Source of the DNA: Verrucomicrobiaceae bacterium
GTDB lineage: Bacteria > Verrucomicrobiota > Verrucomicrobiia > Verrucomicrobiales > Verrucomicrobiaceae
Length of the DNA stretch: 64,000 bases
NCBI GenBank assembly: GCA_016795485.1
Contig: JAEUHM010000025.1
Span: forward strand, 1 to 64,000
Reading direction: 5' to 3'
Translations under genes and position numbers: made by a program
The notes under the pieces: model-generated
The model's database searches: none
Told to the model about the DNA's origin: nothing
Seen by the model: the letters and a program-made list of their open reading frames with translations, nothing else
In this document: positions 46,083-53,882 of the stretch, in pieces
Numbering within the stretch: the stretch's first letter is position 1
Layout of the letters: every line of letters starts with the position of its first letter

Positions 46083-47116
46083 CGGGCAAATCCTTCCCAT
46101 TGACGGAGAGCCTCAGCCTGGTCCGGGCCGCGCTGGCCCACTTGGAGCAGGTCGAGGTAAATCTGCACATCTGCAACCAATGGAAAGCCACGCACTTGCT
46201 GTGTTTCTCGAAAGACGCCGTCATCCGCAGGATGAATAAGCCACAGGTTGCCGCCACTGCTCACTTTCCGGCCCAGTGGTTGATTCAGCCGCTGCGGTTC
46301 GGTGACGTAGGCAGAGACAACCGGTGGCGTGGTGTAGGGAAAGCGCAGATGCGCGGCGAACCACTGAGTGAACGCTGTTTTGCCGGTGCCCACACACTCT
46401 ACGATGTCCCGCGCAATCTCCTCCGCATTGGAACTCAGCACGGAATACTGCTGCACAGTTACCCTACCAGCCCAGCGGTCTGACGACTTCCAGGCATCCA
46501 GCAAGCGGTCAAAGGCACTCACACGATAACGGGCAGCGGTTTGGCGTGTGGCCGCTGCTAATTGCTCCAGAACGCCATCCTCTTTCAGCACCTTCAGAAT
46601 GCGGGAAACAAGGCCTCTCGACACCCCTGTTCGCGTAGTGAGTTCCTCCTGGGTCCATTCACGGTCCCGATGGGACAGCAGCGCCCTGACCAGCCGGGAG
46701 GTTTTCAGGGAGAACGCATCTGGCGCGGATTCAGGATTGCGGAAGTGGGTCGCCGATGGTCGGCGATCAATGACCAGCCAAGGCGTTTGAATGAAGAGCC
46801 GTCCGTTGAGATCCGCGTGACACAGTCCTGCCGTTCTCAAATCTGCCGCCAAGGCCTCGGGCAAATGTGGGCTGAGTAGCAGGCGCTTCTGTTGGAGCGG
46901 GTCGTTGCCGGTCGAGAGCCATTTGCGGGAAGGATGCAGCAGTGGCAAGATGGGCAGCGCCGTTTTCTCTCCTTTGGCTTCCAGCCGCACCTCGGTAGCC
47001 CCGTCGCGCACGGGAGAGAATCGCAACGAGTAGGCTTCGAGGCTCTCATTCGGAGCCTCTTGCACATAGGTCGCCAGCAGCTTGGCTGGGTCAATGATGG
47101 AAATTGTTTTACTCAA
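46079..47116 (-). CDS. AbiEi-like antitoxin/autoregulator
   Basis: A 345-residue protein with a central winged-helix domain (about residues 150-200: WTQEELTTRTGVSRGLVSRILKVLKEDG) and a larger C-terminal domain with a YxxTEPQRL-like segment, as in AbiEi-family type IV antitoxins. Known AbiEi proteins both neutralise the toxin and repress their own promoter by binding inverted repeats. Here the octamer AGTAAAAC/GTTTTACT occurs three times across the start codon region (47106-47144). The N-terminal 145 residues are not assigned. It is longer than canonical AbiEi (about 200-280 residues), so it may be a distinct subfamily. Confidence 0.7.
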   Translation of the reverse strand: MSKTISIIDPAKLLATYVQEAPNESLEAYSLRFSPVRDGATEVRLEAKGEKTALPILPLLHPSRKWLSTGNDPLQQKRLLLSPHLPEALAADLRTAGLCHADLNGRLFIQTPWLVIDRRPSATHFRNPESAPDAFSLKTSRLVRALLSHRDREWTQEELTTRTGVSRGLVSRILKVLKEDGVLEQLAAATRQTAARYRVSAFDRLLDAWKSSDRWAGRVTVQQYSVLSSNAEEIARDIVECVGTGKTAFTQWFAAHLRFPYTTPPVVSAYVTEPQRLNQPLGRKVSSGGNLWLIHPADDGVFRETQQVRGFPLVADVQIYLDLLQVGQRGPDQAEALRQWEGFAR

Positions 47117-47144
47117 AATGTTTGTTTTACTGGTCTAGTAAAAC
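47106..47144. promoter_or_regulatory. Operator-like repeat cluster upstream of the antitoxin gene
   Basis: GTTTTACT (47124-47131) and AGTAAAAC (47137-47144) form a perfect 8-bp inverted repeat with a 5-base spacer. A third copy of the octamer (47106-47113) coincides with codons 2-4 of the antitoxin gene, 18 bp from the middle copy. An AbiEi-type repressor would be expected to bind such a site for autoregulation. The binding is inferred from family behaviour. Confidence 0.6.
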
Positions 47145-47346
47145 ACCTTTACCGAGTGAAATCAACAGCGATTCGGGCTCCAGAACACGAGGATTCCACA
47201 ACACAAAAACGAGGGAATCAGAATAGGCCATGCTGTGGGCAAAATCAGATGACGGAGGAAACTTCGCTTCTCTGAGTTCGCTCCTTTTCATGGATGGACT
47301 TGGTCTCATCAATCGCAGGCTGGCCCGAAATAATGGCGAGAAGCCA

Positions 47347-49185
47347 TTACCCATCCATCGGCGTGATGGACCAGATCTCCTTCGCCAGTGCAGTCAGGAG
47401 TTCCTGCCGCTTGTCGATGCTCGCGGCGGTCCACTCCTCGAAAGCGGCGAGCTTGGCGTTGATGCGGCTGATGGAGGTGTTCTGGCCGCCCTCAGCGAGG
47501 CGCACGAGGCTGCGGGTCAGATAGGAGCTGCATTCCAAATACTTGGCCTTCTTGAGGGCAAAGAAATCGTTTCCGGCGATGATGTTCAGGGGCTTCTCCA
47601 GCAGGGTCAGATTGCCCAGTCGGAGTTTTTCCAGCTCGTAGTCGCGGTCCTTGTTCTTCTCTTTGAAGTCCGCCCTCAGCATCGCCTCGGGGTTGTTCGG
47701 CAGGATGTGCTCGATCTCGAAGCCTTTGTATTCGTCCAGGGAGCCGGGCTCTTTGAGCCCCTTGAAGGCCATGTCCACATGCTGGGCCAGCTTTCGAAGC
47801 AGGTAGCGGGTGCGATACTGCTGCATCGAGTAGAAGTGATAGCGTTTCAGCGCGTCGGCCAGTTCGACCTCCTTGGCGTTCAGTCCCGCTTGCAGCCGGT
47901 TCGTGAGGAAATCGTTGAACTTCGTCCGCTGGGCTGCCGCATCGGTGGTGGCGGCGATGGCACGCAGATCATCGGCCCAGATCGAGAAGAGGCGCTCGAC
48001 CTCCTTCGACTGGGTCTTGGTGAAGATGTTGTAGAACAGGTAGCTCTCCAACTGCACCACGAGGTGATTGAAGAGCGCCGGGGGAAAGCTGCTGGCGGCG
48101 AGGAGCAGCACGTTATGCAGGCTGAAGGCACCGCCGGTGAGCTGGGCCAGGTTAGCGATTGCCACGCTGGCTTTGCCGTCATTGCCGAGTCCCTTGCCAA
48201 AGTTCACGTAGTGCTCCACGGCCCGGATGATCTTACGGACAAAGGTGAAGGGATCTGCCTTGTAATTGCACAGGGCTTCGTTCTCCTTCTTCACGAACCA
48301 GTCGTAAATCTCGTCCTCGCGCAGCACGCCGTCCTTTTGGGCGCTGTCGATCTTGTAGCTGGCCATGAGGAAGTAGCGCAGGAAGCGCAGCGGCTTCTCA
48401 CCGGCCAGGGCCAGAGGTTTTGTCACCTTCTCCCACTCGGCCTTCAGTTTGGTGAAGTCATCCTTCTTCACCTGGGTGAAGAGCAGGTTCTTCAGCAGGT
48501 CCATGGGGTTCAGGCCCACACCACGCTCGTTGATGGTCTCAAAGATCTTGAGCGCGCTGCTTACATCGGTGGAGATCTGGATGAAGACCACGCTGTTCGC
48601 CAGGTAGCCCCAGTATTTCTTCAGCGCCTTCAGGTCCTGGTAGTTGTCTTTCAGGTAGTTCCAAATCGTGCCGTAGGCGTTCACCAGGTTCTCCAGCGAG
48701 CCAAAGCTCTTGATGCCCGCCGCCTGAATACCGGCCCGCGTGGCCTCGGGATCGGTGGAGAGCGCCACGATGCGCTGCATCACCTCACCAGCGTTCTCGT
48801 AGCGCGGTTCCAGCTTCAGGCTGTCCTGGGTGTCACCTTCGGCAGTGGTGTAGCTGGTGGAGATGAGGGTGCCGATGCTCTGCGCCTGCGGTTCCTTTTG
48901 AAACCACTGCTTTAGGGCGCAGAGCACCAGGAAGAGCGTCGTGAGACGCTGCTGGCCGTCGATGACCTCAAAGTGCTGCTTCTGCGCCTCCACCGGAGAC
49001 ACCAGCACCGTGCCGATGAAATACTCCCGCGTGCGGTTGCCGTCGATCTGCTCGTTGATGTCATTCAGGAGCTGGAGCACCTCCTTCTCTGTCCAGACGT
49101 ATTCACGCTGGAAATCCGGGATGATGTAGAAGCACTCCCGGAAGGCCTGCTCAATGGTGTATTTGTGGTTCTCGATTCTGGCCAT
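47347..49185 (-). CDS. GmrSD-like DUF262/DUF1524 restriction-type protein
   Basis: A 612-residue protein with an N-terminal DUF262 (ParB-like NTPase) domain, IIPDFQREYVW at about 21-31 and FEVIDGQQRLTTL at about 72-84, and FETINERGVGLNPMDLLKN near 210. The C-terminal DUF1524 HNH-type nuclease has EIEHILPNNP and LGNLTLLEKPLN. This is the domain plan of GmrSD/type IV enzymes that cut modified DNA, and of related phage-defence proteins. Both halves look intact. It follows the unknown 176-residue gene by 42 bp and is followed by a 230-bp non-coding gap before the antitoxin gene. Together with the type I system it would cover both unmodified and modified incoming DNA (inference). Confidence 0.88.
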   Translation of the reverse strand: MARIENHKYTIEQAFRECFYIIPDFQREYVWTEKEVLQLLNDINEQIDGNRTREYFIGTVLVSPVEAQKQHFEVIDGQQRLTTLFLVLCALKQWFQKEPQAQSIGTLISTSYTTAEGDTQDSLKLEPRYENAGEVMQRIVALSTDPEATRAGIQAAGIKSFGSLENLVNAYGTIWNYLKDNYQDLKALKKYWGYLANSVVFIQISTDVSSALKIFETINERGVGLNPMDLLKNLLFTQVKKDDFTKLKAEWEKVTKPLALAGEKPLRFLRYFLMASYKIDSAQKDGVLREDEIYDWFVKKENEALCNYKADPFTFVRKIIRAVEHYVNFGKGLGNDGKASVAIANLAQLTGGAFSLHNVLLLAASSFPPALFNHLVVQLESYLFYNIFTKTQSKEVERLFSIWADDLRAIAATTDAAAQRTKFNDFLTNRLQAGLNAKEVELADALKRYHFYSMQQYRTRYLLRKLAQHVDMAFKGLKEPGSLDEYKGFEIEHILPNNPEAMLRADFKEKNKDRDYELEKLRLGNLTLLEKPLNIIAGNDFFALKKAKYLECSSYLTRSLVRLAEGGQNTSISRINAKLAAFEEWTAASIDKRQELLTALAKEIWSITPMDG

Positions 49186-49227
49186 GTGGAAAGGGATTGA
49201 TACTCATGGAAACGCCAGGACGCTGGC

Positions 49228-49758
49228 TCAGTCACACTCAAACGTAGGTAGTTGAATTGCTTCAGTGACCTGCGCTCGGAGCTTGCGCAAATCCTTGCAC
49301 CTGATGCGTGACACGATTTTGCGCTTCTTGTATAGGTATCCAGTTCCCAGATGCAGCTTCAGACCGTTCTCCAGGTTGTGGGCGTGAGGACTGGATGGGA
49401 ACGGGTCTGCATCATTCTGGTGGATTCGCCATATTTCGCCGCCTTGAGGGAGGGTCTGTTCTTCGAGAAGCCTGAGCCAGTCTTCTGGCAGGATGGATTC
49501 CGTCAGCGTGATGGTTTGCAGCGGTTCAACCAGAGGCGGCTCAAAGGGGTAGTCCTTCAGTTGCTCGATGATCTCATCCACGGTGGGAATCGGCGTGGAA
49601 AGCATCATGAGTTGGTTCTCAGCGCCCCAGAGTTCGCGCACGGCTTCGGTGAACTCTCCGCTCTCAATCACACGACCGTGAAGGGTGGCAAGCCGTTGCC
49701 GTGCTTCAGCGGAGAAGGCGTTCCAGGCGTTCAGCCACTGTGACATATCATCGTCCAT
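49228..49758 (-). CDS. Uncharacterised protein between hsdS and the GmrSD-like gene
   Basis: A 176-residue soluble protein from the ATG at 49758. The C-terminal half holds a striking motif, IWRIHQNDADPFPSSPHAHN, followed by LKLHLGTGYLYKKRKI, which looks like a conserved domain core with possible metal or nucleic-acid-binding His/Asp residues. The N-terminal half is helical and acidic. I cannot name a family. The tight spacing (25 bp after hsdS, 42 bp before the GmrSD-like gene) ties it to the defence operon, where it may be a partner or control protein. Confidence 0.7.
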   Translation of the reverse strand: MDDDMSQWLNAWNAFSAEARQRLATLHGRVIESGEFTEAVRELWGAENQLMMLSTPIPTVDEIIEQLKDYPFEPPLVEPLQTITLTESILPEDWLRLLEEQTLPQGGEIWRIHQNDADPFPSSPHAHNLENGLKLHLGTGYLYKKRKIVSRIRCKDLRKLRAQVTEAIQLPTFECD

Positions 49759-49783
49759 GGTCGTGAGGGGCGAGGGTTGGCAA

Positions 49784-51079
49784 TCACACGGGCACCCGGC
49801 CCGTCAGCAGGTCCTGCATCAGGCCTTGTTTTTGGTGGCGGAGTTTGGCGAGGTGGGTGGTTTCGTCAGCGAGAGTTTGAGTGGCTTGCGCGACGCACTC
49901 TACGATTCTGTCGATTTCATTCTGAATTTTGGGCCAGCCAATCAGCATGCGATCCACAACGGTTATGTAGATGTGCTTGATTGTGGAACCTCCTGCATCG
50001 GCGATCATTTTATCCTGCCAACGAGGAGAGCTGAGAAGCGCCGCCAGAAAGGTTGAATGGCGAGTCTCTTGCGGCCGCAAGACTGCGACCGATTGGTTTA
50101 TGCAGACATCTTCTCGGTCAACGACTGCGATTCTGCCAAGCGTTCCGTCTTTGGTTAGCAAGACATCACCGACAATCGGACGACTTTTCTTCGTGAGCAA
50201 TTGATCAAAGGCACTGCGCGTGGTTCGTCTGCAAGTTTCATATTGGATCCGGCCTCCATTTATGTCGGCCGCTGTCACCATATAAGGACCGTCTTCGGCT
50301 TCCGGCATGGGGTTGGTGAAGCCGTAGGAAATGAATGAAAGTTTGGACCGCAGTTCGCACGCGTCCCACTCCTTCGGGAGCCAGCCGAGAGGGGTTTCGT
50401 GGTAGAGGTGGGGGGCTTCTTGGCGGCTGGGGCGGAGGTGACCGTCGGGGGTGACGCCGCGCGTGAACAGGTCGTGCATCAGCCCCGCCTTCATCTGCTC
50501 CAGCTTCCCCACCAGCGCCTCCGTCTGCTCCATCGCCTCGTCCACCGTCGTCAGGATTTCGGCGATCCGGCGCTGTTGAGGCGGAGGTGGAATGCGTGTC
50601 CGAATAGCAAGATAGGAACCTTGCGAGATATTCTTCATGCTACCGCTGGTGCCAGTCGCGGCGCGTGAAACACCTGCGCGAAACTCTGGTGATTGGACCA
50701 CAAAGCTTAGCCACTTCGTCGAGGTCTCAAGGCCACCACGGAGGACCGTCTGCCATAGTCTGTCAGGCACGAACAGGTTCGGAAAATCTCCTCCCACATA
50801 AGCAGTCTCACCGACGAGATCGAACGTGTTCATTCGGCTAATGAGAACCGAATCGGCTCGCGGGTTCAGTGCCGCGCGGACTATTTCATTGGCTACGATT
50901 ACCTTGTTTTGGCTTGGATCGAACTTACCGCCATTGACACAACTGGTTTTGAGAATGCCGAACTCATCTGGCGCACAGGGTTTATCCTCGGAGTTGACGC
51001 TGACACCAGATTCAAGTCTCTCAACCAAGGTCGAAAGCGGTTCATCCTTCCAGCCTTGTGGCAAAGGGAGGTTACTCAT
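49784..51079 (-). CDS. hsdS: Type I restriction enzyme, specificity subunit
   Basis: A 431-residue HsdS with two target-recognition domains (about residues 8-165 and 225-385), each followed by a helical spacer: [31 protein letters not shown] (cited as the QRRIAEIL region) after the first and [16 protein letters not shown] after the second. The ends of the spacers are similar ([20 protein letters not shown]), the usual internal repeat. The recognition sequence would be bipartite and cannot be read from the protein. The start overlaps hsdM by 8 bp. The gene is intact. Confidence 0.94.
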   Translation of the reverse strand: MSNLPLPQGWKDEPLSTLVERLESGVSVNSEDKPCAPDEFGILKTSCVNGGKFDPSQNKVIVANEIVRAALNPRADSVLISRMNTFDLVGETAYVGGDFPNLFVPDRLWQTVLRGGLETSTKWLSFVVQSPEFRAGVSRAATGTSGSMKNISQGSYLAIRTRIPPPPQQRRIAEILTTVDEAMEQTEALVGKLEQMKAGLMHDLFTRGVTPDGHLRPSRQEAPHLYHETPLGWLPKEWDACELRSKLSFISYGFTNPMPEAEDGPYMVTAADINGGRIQYETCRRTTRSAFDQLLTKKSRPIVGDVLLTKDGTLGRIAVVDREDVCINQSVAVLRPQETRHSTFLAALLSSPRWQDKMIADAGGSTIKHIYITVVDRMLIGWPKIQNEIDRIVECVAQATQTLADETTHLAKLRHQKQGLMQDLLTGRVPV

Positions 51080-53588
51080 ACCCCAGCTCCTCCAAGAACG
51101 TCTTCAGCTTCGCCGCTGCGGTGTCGCGTTTGGCTTCGATGGCCTTGGCGGTGACGGCGTATTTGGCGTGCAGGTTTTCCAGGGCGGCGAGGCAGGCGCG
51201 CTGGTCGGCGCGGAGGTAGCTTTCATACGTTTCGATGAGGACGCGGTGCAGGCGGTCGAGGATGACGCGCTTGGCCTCGTCGGTGTCGATCTTGGCACGG
51301 GCGGCGGTGACGAGTTCCTCCTGCTTCTTCTCGGTGGCGCGGAGGGCAGCCTTCAGATCGCGGACCTCATCCTCCAGGGCCTTGTGCTTGAGCAGGCGCT
51401 GCTCGATCTCGGCGGCCTGGGCGGTGTAGCTGCTCCAGTCGCGTTTGCGGCCTTCCTTTTTCGCCAGCTTGGCCTGGGCGTTGAGTTCCTTCAGCTCGGC
51501 CTTGAGGCGCTTCACCTCGTCGCCGGGGAGCACGCCGGTGTCGTCGCTGTCCTCGTAGTCCTCCTCATCCGCAGCGGCGAAGAGGGCGGCCAGCTCGGCC
51601 AGGCGCAGGCGGTTCTTTTCCATCTCGGCCAGCACCTCGGGGAACTGGCTTTGCAGAATGTCGTCGTCCGGGATGAGTTCCGGTCCCCAGCCGGAGAAGG
51701 CGATGGATTTGAACTCCGGCTTGAAGAACTCGAAGTAACGGGCCAACGCGCCGCGAATCTGGTGTGGCGTGAGCAGGGAAAAAGTGGTTGCGGCTTCAGC
51801 CGCATCAGAAGCAGCACTTCGGCTAAAGCCGAAGCCACTTTCTACAATGCTGCTGAAGAGCAGGCGGCGGAGTTCATACACGTTGCCCTTGTTTCCATCC
51901 ACGGGCGCGAGGGCCTCGACATGTGGGAGGTTGTGGCCCCACCAGGTCTCCAGCGTGCTGCGGAAGGCGGCGTGTGCGGTGGCGATGCCGGGATCGCTTT
52001 TCACCAGATCGGCGAGGGCGCGTTTGTCCGTGACGGCGGGGGTGAAGTCGGCGTAGCGGGCATCTGACGGGCGTGGAGCGAAGACGCGCTCCCGCAGTCC
52101 GGCGTAGTTCGCCCAGTAGCGACCGAGGCCCTCGACCTCCGCGACGGGCACACCGCCATGCAGATGGGCGCGGACATCGTGCGGCTCCGGTGGCGGGGCA
52201 TTGTCCACATAGCGGCGGATGTTGCAGTTCCAGTCCTCGGCCTCGATCTCGCTGACGGGCACGAGGCGGGCGTAACCCTCCACGTCCTGTTGCTGGCGGT
52301 AGACGTGGACGATTTTGCCGATGTCCTCGGGGCGGAGGAAGTTCTGCGCCTTGCCCTCGCGGTATTCGCGGTCGGCATTGATGAAGAAGACGTGCTTCCG
52401 GTCGGCCGCGCCTTTTTTGTTCACCACGAGGATGCAGGCGGGGATGCCGGTGCCGTAGAACAGCCCGGCGGGCAGACCGATGACGGCCTCCAGCCAGCCA
52501 CGCTCGATGAAGTGCTTCCGCGCCTCCTTTTCCTCGCCACCACGAAACAGCACGCCATGCGGCATGACGGTCGCCATTTTTCCGTCTGCCTTCAGCACGG
52601 CGATCATGTGCTGCACGAACATGAGGTCGGCCTTTTTCCCTTTCTCCGGCAGCCAGACGGCGAAGCGGCCGGGATACTCGATGTCTTTCTTGATGTAGTT
52701 CTGCGAGAAGGGCGGATTCGCGGCCACACGGTCGAAGCGCTTCAGCTCGCCGCCCTCGGCCTTGTGCTGCGGATGGCGCAGGGTGTCCTCCTGCCGGATG
52801 TCGGCGTGCGGGATGCCATGCAGGAGCATGTTCATTTTGCAGATGGACCAAGTGGTGCCGATGCTCTCCTGCCCGGCGAGGGCGAGGTCACGTGGATCAC
52901 CACCGCACTCGCGCACGTAGTCGCGGGTCTGGATCAACATGCCGCCAGAGCCGCAGGTGGGGTCATACATGCTCATGCCCGCCTCTGGGGCCAGAATCTC
53001 CGTGATGACGCGCACGACCTCCGCCGGGGTGTAGAACTCGCCCGCCTTCTTGCCTGCGGAGTCGGCGAAGAACTTGATCAGGTATTCATAAGCCGCGCCG
53101 AGGAGGTCGGGGAACTCGAAGTTCTCATCCCGCAGCGGGATCTTCTCGAAGTTCTGGACGAAGTTCGAGAGCGTGTCGTCATCCAGGGTGCGCTGGCCGA
53201 TCTTGCGGTTGAAGTTGATGTGCTTCAGCACGTCCTCCAGCGTGTCCACATTGGCGTCCTCGATGGCTTCGAGGGCTTTGTTCAGGGCGGTGCCGACATT
53301 GTTCTTGAGGTGGCGAACATGGTTCCAGCGTGCCTCTGGCGGGACGAAGAAGGTGTATTTGTCGGGATTGGCGAGCTGAGCCTGGATGATCTCCGGCTTC
53401 ATGCCGCGTGCCTGGAGGTCCTTCGCCAGCTTTTCCTGCTCCTGGTCGAAGAGGTCGCTCAGGCGCTTCAGGAACAACATGCCGAAGATGTATTCCTTAT
53501 ACTCCGAGGCATCCATGTTCCCCCGCAGGTCATCGCAGGCGCGGAAGAGGAGGCTGGAAAGCTGGGAGAGGGTAAGTTTCCGGGACAT
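51072..53588 (-). CDS. hsdM: Type I restriction enzyme, methylase subunit
   Basis: An 838-residue N6-adenine methyltransferase subunit. The helical N-terminal domain begins at the ATG at 53588 ([20 protein letters not shown]). The SAM motif is [12 protein letters not shown] and the catalytic motif is [10 protein letters not shown]. The long C-terminal part includes [19 protein letters not shown], an acidic linker ([12 protein letters not shown]) and coiled coils. It is longer than classical HsdM but matches a common extended subtype. The frame continues above 53588 to the island border, but that stretch reads the complement of the tRNA fragment and is not coding. Around 51781-51841 the gene contains an in-frame palindromic insertion (about 20 residues, near [19 protein letters not shown]) just before the conserved [11 protein letters not shown] block. 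Confidence 0.95.
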   Translation of the reverse strand: MSRKLTLSQLSSLLFRACDDLRGNMDASEYKEYIFGMLFLKRLSDLFDQEQEKLAKDLQARGMKPEIIQAQLANPDKYTFFVPPEARWNHVRHLKNNVGTALNKALEAIEDANVDTLEDVLKHINFNRKIGQRTLDDDTLSNFVQNFEKIPLRDENFEFPDLLGAAYEYLIKFFADSAGKKAGEFYTPAEVVRVITEILAPEAGMSMYDPTCGSGGMLIQTRDYVRECGGDPRDLALAGQESIGTTWSICKMNMLLHGIPHADIRQEDTLRHPQHKAEGGELKRFDRVAANPPFSQNYIKKDIEYPGRFAVWLPEKGKKADLMFVQHMIAVLKADGKMATVMPHGVLFRGGEEKEARKHFIERGWLEAVIGLPAGLFYGTGIPACILVVNKKGAADRKHVFFINADREYREGKAQNFLRPEDIGKIVHVYRQQQDVEGYARLVPVSEIEAEDWNCNIRRYVDNAPPPEPHDVRAHLHGGVPVAEVEGLGRYWANYAGLRERVFAPRPSDARYADFTPAVTDKRALADLVKSDPGIATAHAAFRSTLETWWGHNLPHVEALAPVDGNKGNVYELRRLLFSSIVESGFGFSRSAASDAAEAATTFSLLTPHQIRGALARYFEFFKPEFKSIAFSGWGPELIPDDDILQSQFPEVLAEMEKNRLRLAELAALFAAADEEDYEDSDDTGVLPGDEVKRLKAELKELNAQAKLAKKEGRKRDWSSYTAQAAEIEQRLLKHKALEDEVRDLKAALRATEKKQEELVTAARAKIDTDEAKRVILDRLHRVLIETYESYLRADQRACLAALENLHAKYAVTAKAIEAKRDTAAAKLKTFLEELGYE
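51781..51841. repeat. REP-like multi-hairpin palindrome inside hsdM
   Basis: Three nested stems are visible. The outer arms are AAAGTGG (51781-51787) and CCACTTT (51835-51841). Hairpin A, TGCGGCT-TC-AGCCGCA, spans 51789-51804. Hairpin B, CTTCGGCT-AA-AGCCGAAG, spans 51817-51834. The layout is a three-way junction of the kind made by REP/RAYT-type mobile palindromes. It is translated in frame within hsdM. Confidence 0.75.
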
Positions 53589-53800
53589 CAGAGGCGGGGG
53601 GATCAGAGGAGATGGGCAAATCAAAGCGGCTCCGACCTCGAATGGCAAGGGGATCGACAAGTGGGGGCCACAATCATGAGAACCGGTTGTCTGGAGCCAG
53701 TTCCTCAACTGAACCGAAGCAGAATGGCTCGTGCTCGCTACCCCTCGTCTTGGCCTCAAAATGAATGAATCACACCGTGCCACTAGCCCAGTGTTGGGTA

Positions 53801-53839
53801 TGGAAACAAGTGCAGGTTCGAGTCCTGTCCCGGGCACCA
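53801..53839 (+). repeat. Island attachment site, right copy (tRNA-Leu 3' fragment)
   Basis: An exact 39-bp copy of the tRNA-Leu 3' end (41187-41225) in direct orientation. The preceding bases do not complete a tRNA, so it is a fragment left by integration. The 211 bp between the hsdM start and this site carry no gene and presumably include the hsdM promoter. Confidence 0.93.
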
Positions 53840-53882
53840 TTCAATGCAACGCTGAGGCTGCGTTAGGCGTTTGCTCTCCTGC

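Larger units (their letters stand above)
41187..53839. mobile_element. tRNA-Leu-integrated genomic island carrying defence genes
   Basis: The 12.65-kb segment is bounded by perfect 39-bp direct repeats of the tRNA-Leu 3' end. All eight genes inside lie on the minus strand: hsdM, hsdS, an unknown gene, a GmrSD-like gene, an AbiEi/AbiEii-like pair, hsdR and a YgjP-type metallopeptidase. No integrase, excisionase, transposase or replication gene is visible, so the element is either a remnant that lost its recombinase or one mobilised in trans. Genes on both sides (CPBP protease, DUF4091 hydrolase) look chromosomal. Confidence 0.88.

Noticed and set aside
47230-48915. Long plus-strand open frame opposite the GmrSD-like gene (over 550 codons)
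   Set aside because: It is an antisense shadow. The minus-strand protein has DUF262 and DUF1524 motifs over the same stretch.
52158-53768. Long plus-strand open frame opposite hsdM (over 500 codons)
   Set aside because: It is a codon-bias shadow of hsdM on the other strand, rich in repetitive V/L/D/E and without recognisable domains. HsdM has clear motifs throughout.
53589-53800. A further island gene between hsdM and the right attachment site
   Set aside because: I see no frame with start, ribosome site and protein-like composition in these 212 bp.
53589-53840. An 84-codon upward extension of hsdM beginning with [12 protein letters not shown]
   Set aside because: This is the complement of the tRNA-Leu 3' fragment plus the intergenic stretch. 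The same peptide arises opposite the real tRNA near 41187-41225. HsdM homology begins at 53588.
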